Origin: an uncultured Erysipelotrichaceae bacterium
Lineage (GTDB): Bacteria; Bacillota_I; Bacilli_A; RF39; UBA660
Assembly: GCA_902766545.1 (NCBI GenBank)
Contig: CACXEC010000035.1
Location: 1 to 8,147 of the forward strand
Reading direction: 5' to 3'
DNA length: 8,147 nucleotides
The position numbers and the translations under genes are program-made. Under the pieces are notes generated by a model. The model was not told where the DNA came from, made no database searches, and worked only from the letters and a program-made list of their open reading frames with translations. Positions 5,330 through 8,147 of this stretch are shown one piece after another (within the stretch, counting starts at the first letter, position 1; each line of letters starts with the position of its first letter).

Positions 5330-7057
5330 ATGGCAATAATACCAAGTGAAGAGATAAATAATATTCGTAATAGTGCTAATATAGTTGATATTATTTCTTC
5401 ATATATTAATTTAGAACCTAGAGGGAAAAATTTTTTTGGAATTTGTCCATTTCATGATGATCATACACCTAGTTTAAGTGTATCTCCGGATAAGCAAATA
5501 TATACTTGTTTTGTATGTGGCGCTTCGGGTAATGTTTTTACCTTTGTACAGCATTTTGAAAACACTGACTTTCCTGAAGCTGTTAAAATAGTTGCTGATA
5601 AGATAGGTTATAATTTAAAATATGATGTTAAGAAAAATAATCCAAATAAAAAGTATTATGATTTACTTGATTTAGCGAATAAATACTTTATAAATAATTT
5701 AAATAGTAATTTAGGCAAAGAAGCCCGTGAGTATTTAATTAATAAGAGAAAATTATCTGATAGTATAATAGATGAATTTAAAATTGGTTTATCAATAACC
5801 GATAATAGTTTAAGTAAACTATTAATTAATAAAGGTTATTCTCCTAAAGAAATTGTATCGGTCTCTTTAGCTAGTGATAGTGAAAAAGGATTATATGATT
5901 TATTTAGAGGGCGAATTACTTTTCCCATTTGTGATGATAAAGGTAATATAGTTGCTTTTTCAGCTAGAATATATAATGAAGTTAGTGAAAATAAGTACAT
6001 TAACTCTAAAGAAAGTTTTATTTTTAAAAAAGGCAATATATTGTTTAATTATGATAAATGTAAAACTGAAGTATCAAAAAGTCGAAGTGTAATTATTTGT
6101 GAAGGACAGATGGATGCAATAAGAATATATTCTAGTGGAATTAAAAATGTCTGTGCAACTATGGGAACGGCTCTTACTAAAGAACATATTAGTCTTTTGA
6201 AAAAGCTTAATTCGAAAGTAATTTTGGTCATGGATAATGACGATGCTGGAGAAAAAGCTACACTTGCTAATGGTGAAGAGTTAATTAAAAATAATATTGA
6301 GACGTTAGTTGTTCGTTTATCTGGAGAAAAAGACCCTGATTCTTATATTTTAAAATATGGCGTTGATAGTTTCAAAGATGCTATTAAGAGTGCAATTACT
6401 TTTTTTGATTTTAAAATAGGGGTTTTAAAGAAAAATAGGAATTTAAAGAAATCCGATGAGCTTGCTGATTACATTAATAAAGTTATTGAGGAACTTAACA
6501 AGTCAGATGATGAGGTATTAAGAGCTGTAACTATAAATAATATTGCTTCAACATATGATATTGACAAATCATTGCTAGAATCTAAATTATCTGATATTAA
6601 GCCACTTAAGAGTGTAAAAGTTGTTCAAAAGCCGAAAAAGAAAACTGGTAGGTTTCAAAAAGCAGCCGAAGCTATTTTATATATAATGATGAATAATCCT
6701 AAATATATAAAAAGATATCAAAAAGAACTTAATTATTTTCCTGAAAGAAAATATAAGTTAATAGCAAATGATATTTTGGCTTTTACAAAGATAAATGGTA
6801 CGTTTAATTTAGCAGATTTTATAACGTATATAAATGATTTTGATTATAAAGATGATATTTTAGATATTATTAATAAATTTGATAATTTAGCAAATTTAGA
6901 AATTGACTTTGATTCATTTTTGAGTATAATACGAGAATGGATTACAGAAAAACAAATTGAGGAACTAAAAGAGGAACTTAAAAACGAGACAGATATTAAT
7001 CGAAAAGAAGAAATTAATGACTTGATTATTAATTTAAAAAGAGGGAGCGAAGAATAA
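5330..7057 (+). CDS. dnaG: DNA primase DnaG
   Basis: Makes the RNA primers used by DNA polymerase III at the replication fork. The N-terminal CHC2 zinc finger has ligands C39, H42, C60 and C63 (CPFHDDHTPS and CFVCGASGNV). The catalytic core shows GRITFPICDDKGNIVAFSAR (194-213) and KYINS. The TOPRIM motifs are CEGQMDAI (257-264, acidic Glu258) and VMDNDDAGEKA (300-310, metal-binding Asp302/Asp304), followed by KDPDSYI (334-340). The C-terminal 140 or so residues are mainly helical and charged, as expected for the helicase-binding domain. Length 575 is within the usual range of about 580-600. Start ATG 5330 follows GAGGG (5318-5322), and an in-frame TAA at 5309-5311 excludes extension. The stop codon overlaps the rpoD start (TAATG). 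Confidence 0.97.
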   Translation: MAIIPSEEINNIRNSANIVDIISSYINLEPRGKNFFGICPFHDDHTPSLSVSPDKQIYTCFVCGASGNVFTFVQHFENTDFPEAVKIVADKIGYNLKYDVKKNNPNKKYYDLLDLANKYFINNLNSNLGKEAREYLINKRKLSDSIIDEFKIGLSITDNSLSKLLINKGYSPKEIVSVSLASDSEKGLYDLFRGRITFPICDDKGNIVAFSARIYNEVSENKYINSKESFIFKKGNILFNYDKCKTEVSKSRSVIICEGQMDAIRIYSSGIKNVCATMGTALTKEHISLLKKLNSKVILVMDNDDAGEKATLANGEELIKNNIETLVVRLSGEKDPDSYILKYGVDSFKDAIKSAITFFDFKIGVLKKNRNLKKSDELADYINKVIEELNKSDDEVLRAVTINNIASTYDIDKSLLESKLSDIKPLKSVKVVQKPKKKTGRFQKAAEAILYIMMNNPKYIKRYQKELNYFPERKYKLIANDILAFTKINGTFNLADFITYINDFDYKDDILDIINKFDNLANLEIDFDSFLSIIREWITEKQIEELKEELKNETDINRKEEINDLIINLKRGSEE

Positions 7058-8147
7058 TGGCAAAAGAATTAAAAGAGATTAAGACTTTTGATGAAAGAAA
7101 AAAAGATTTAATTAAATTAGGAAAAAAAGAGGGATTTATTACTTTTGAGCAATTAGCAGATGCTTTAAGAGGATTAGATATTGATAGTGATGCACTTGAT
7201 GATTTATATAATACGTTAATGGAAAATGGAATTGCGGTTGTAGCAAATGAGAATAACGATACATCTGGTGGTGGTAAAGGTAAATCAGAAGATGATGTTG
7301 TTATATTAAATGATGAAGATTTAACTAAGGATATTAATATTAATGATCCAGTTCGTATGTATTTAAAAGAAATAGGACGTATTAGTTTGCTTAGTCCTGA
7401 TGATGAAATGAAATTATCTATTAGAGTTGCAGAAGGCGATGAAGAGGCTAAAAATATATTAGCTGAATCTAACTTACGTTTAGTAGTTTCTATTGCTAAA
7501 AGGTATGTTGGACGTGGTTTATTATTTCTTGATTTAATTCAAGAGGGTAATATCGGATTAATGAAAGCAGTTGAAAAGTTTGATTATGATAAGGGCTATA
7601 AATTCTCAACTTATGCTACTTGGTGGATTAGACAAGCTATAACCCGTGCACTTGCTGATCAAGCTAGAACGATTCGTGTTCCAGTTCATATGGTTGAAAC
7701 TATCAATAAAATGGCTAGAATTCAAAGACAATTAACTTTAGAACTTAATAGAGAACCTTCTGAAGAAGAAATTGCTAAGAAAATGGGTATAAGTGTTGAT
7801 AAGGTAAGAGAAGTAATTAAAATAAGTCAAGATCCGGTTAGTTTAGAGACTCCAATTGGTGAGGAAGATGACTCTCATTTAGGCGATTTTGTACCAGATG
7901 AGAGAAGTTTATCACCAGAAGAATATGCAACAAATGAAATATTAAAAGAAGAAATAAAAAGTGTTCTTGCTACTTTACAACCTCGTGAACAACAAGTGTT
8001 AGAGCTTCGATTCGGACTTATTGATGGTACTAGTTATACTTTAGAAGAAGTTGGTAAAAGATTTAATGTTACTCGTGAACGTATTCGTCAAATTGAAGCT
8101 AAAGCTTTAAGAAAATTAAGACATCCATCTCGTGCTAAAAAATTAAA
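7057..8147 (+). CDS. rpoD: RNA polymerase housekeeping sigma factor RpoD/SigA, 3' end cut by window
   Basis: Primary sigma factor that directs RNA polymerase to -10/-35 promoters. The frame is open to the window end, giving 363 full codons; the last residues read RHPSRAKKL, so only a few codons are missing. Region 1.1 is present (about residues 10-62). A variable Gly/Lys/Glu linker follows, then region 1.2 (NDPVRMYLKEIGR, 96-108) and region 2 (NLRLVVSIAKRYVGRG and TYATWWIRQAITRALADQA), including the -10 readers Gln193 and Thr196. Region 3 contains PVSLETPIGEEDDSHLGDF. The region 4.2 helix-turn-helix (LEEVGKRFNVTRERIRQIEA) has the -35 contact residues Arg340, Glu341 and Arg344. These standard contacts predict ordinary TATAAT/TTGACA recognition. 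The start overlaps the dnaG stop by one base, with AGGGAG (7042-7047) upstream. SigA is the usual Firmicutes name. Confidence 0.97.
   Translation, partial: MAKELKEIKTFDERKKDLIKLGKKEGFITFEQLADALRGLDIDSDALDDLYNTLMENGIAVVANENNDTSGGGKGKSEDDVVILNDEDLTKDININDPVRMYLKEIGRISLLSPDDEMKLSIRVAEGDEEAKNILAESNLRLVVSIAKRYVGRGLLFLDLIQEGNIGLMKAVEKFDYDKGYKFSTYATWWIRQAITRALADQARTIRVPVHMVETINKMARIQRQLTLELNREPSEEEIAKKMGISVDKVREVIKISQDPVSLETPIGEEDDSHLGDFVPDERSLSPEEYATNEILKEEIKSVLATLQPREQQVLELRFGLIDGTSYTLEEVGKRFNVTRERIRQIEAKALRKLRHPSRAKKL

Noticed and set aside
282..6231. Minus-strand open frames of 60-120 codons inside dnaK, pepF/dnaJ, dnaJ and dnaG (for example 282-497, 2533-2715, 2811-3173, 5836-6036, 6049-6231)
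   Set aside because: They lie opposite firmly identified genes and are best explained as shadows of the AT-rich coding strand; their sequences are low-complexity with no family motif. The 120-codon one mirrors the Gly/Phe region of dnaJ, giving Pro-rich nonsense.
1..8147. CIRCE (TTAGCACTC-N9-GAGTGCTAA) heat-shock operator for the dnaK/dnaJ genes
   Set aside because: No match was seen before pepF, dnaJ or any other gene; if present it would be upstream of the window start.
1..8147. CRISPR arrays, transposases, tRNA or rRNA genes, phage genes
   Set aside because: No repeat-spacer pattern, terminal inverted repeats, structured RNA gene or mobile-element protein was found; nearly all bases are taken by seven housekeeping genes.

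Overview
The window is strongly AT-rich and every gene lies on the + strand. Gene content and motifs point to a low-GC Firmicutes/Bacilli-type bacterium. Possible groups are uncultured gut Bacilli (RF39-like) or an Erysipelotrichia-like relative, but this is a guess from protein style and not something the sequence proves. All Trp codons seen are TGG, no CDS contains an in-frame TGA, and lepB ends in TGA inside an ATGA overlap. The standard bacterial code therefore fits better than the mycoplasma code.

Layout. Bases 1-771 hold the C-terminal part of dnaK (Hsp70), cut by the window start. A perfect 13-bp hairpin (773-802) follows, then an M3B oligoendopeptidase F gene (825-2615). One base after it comes dnaJ (2617-3735), closed by a terminator that contains its own stop codon. 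A short promoter-like gap leads to a compact type I signal peptidase (3789-4280), which overlaps by 4 nt with holA, the DNA polymerase III delta subunit (4277-5179). holA also ends inside a terminator stem. After a 150-bp AT-rich intergenic region with an ordered set of TTGTAA half-sites, dnaG primase (5330-7057) overlaps by 1 nt with rpoD, the housekeeping sigma factor (7057 to the window end, lacking only its last few codons).

How the parts fit. There are three transcription blocks: (i) a chaperone block, dnaK-pepF-dnaJ, with a peptidase placed between the two chaperone genes; (ii) lepB-holA, a translationally coupled pair joining protein export to replication; (iii) dnaG-rpoD, the core of the macromolecular synthesis operon, joining replication priming to transcription initiation.

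No new defence, mobile or biosynthetic system was found. The window is mainly housekeeping. The points most worth a second look are the pepF insertion with its hairpin, the alternating half-site array before dnaG, and the very short predicted leader of lepB.
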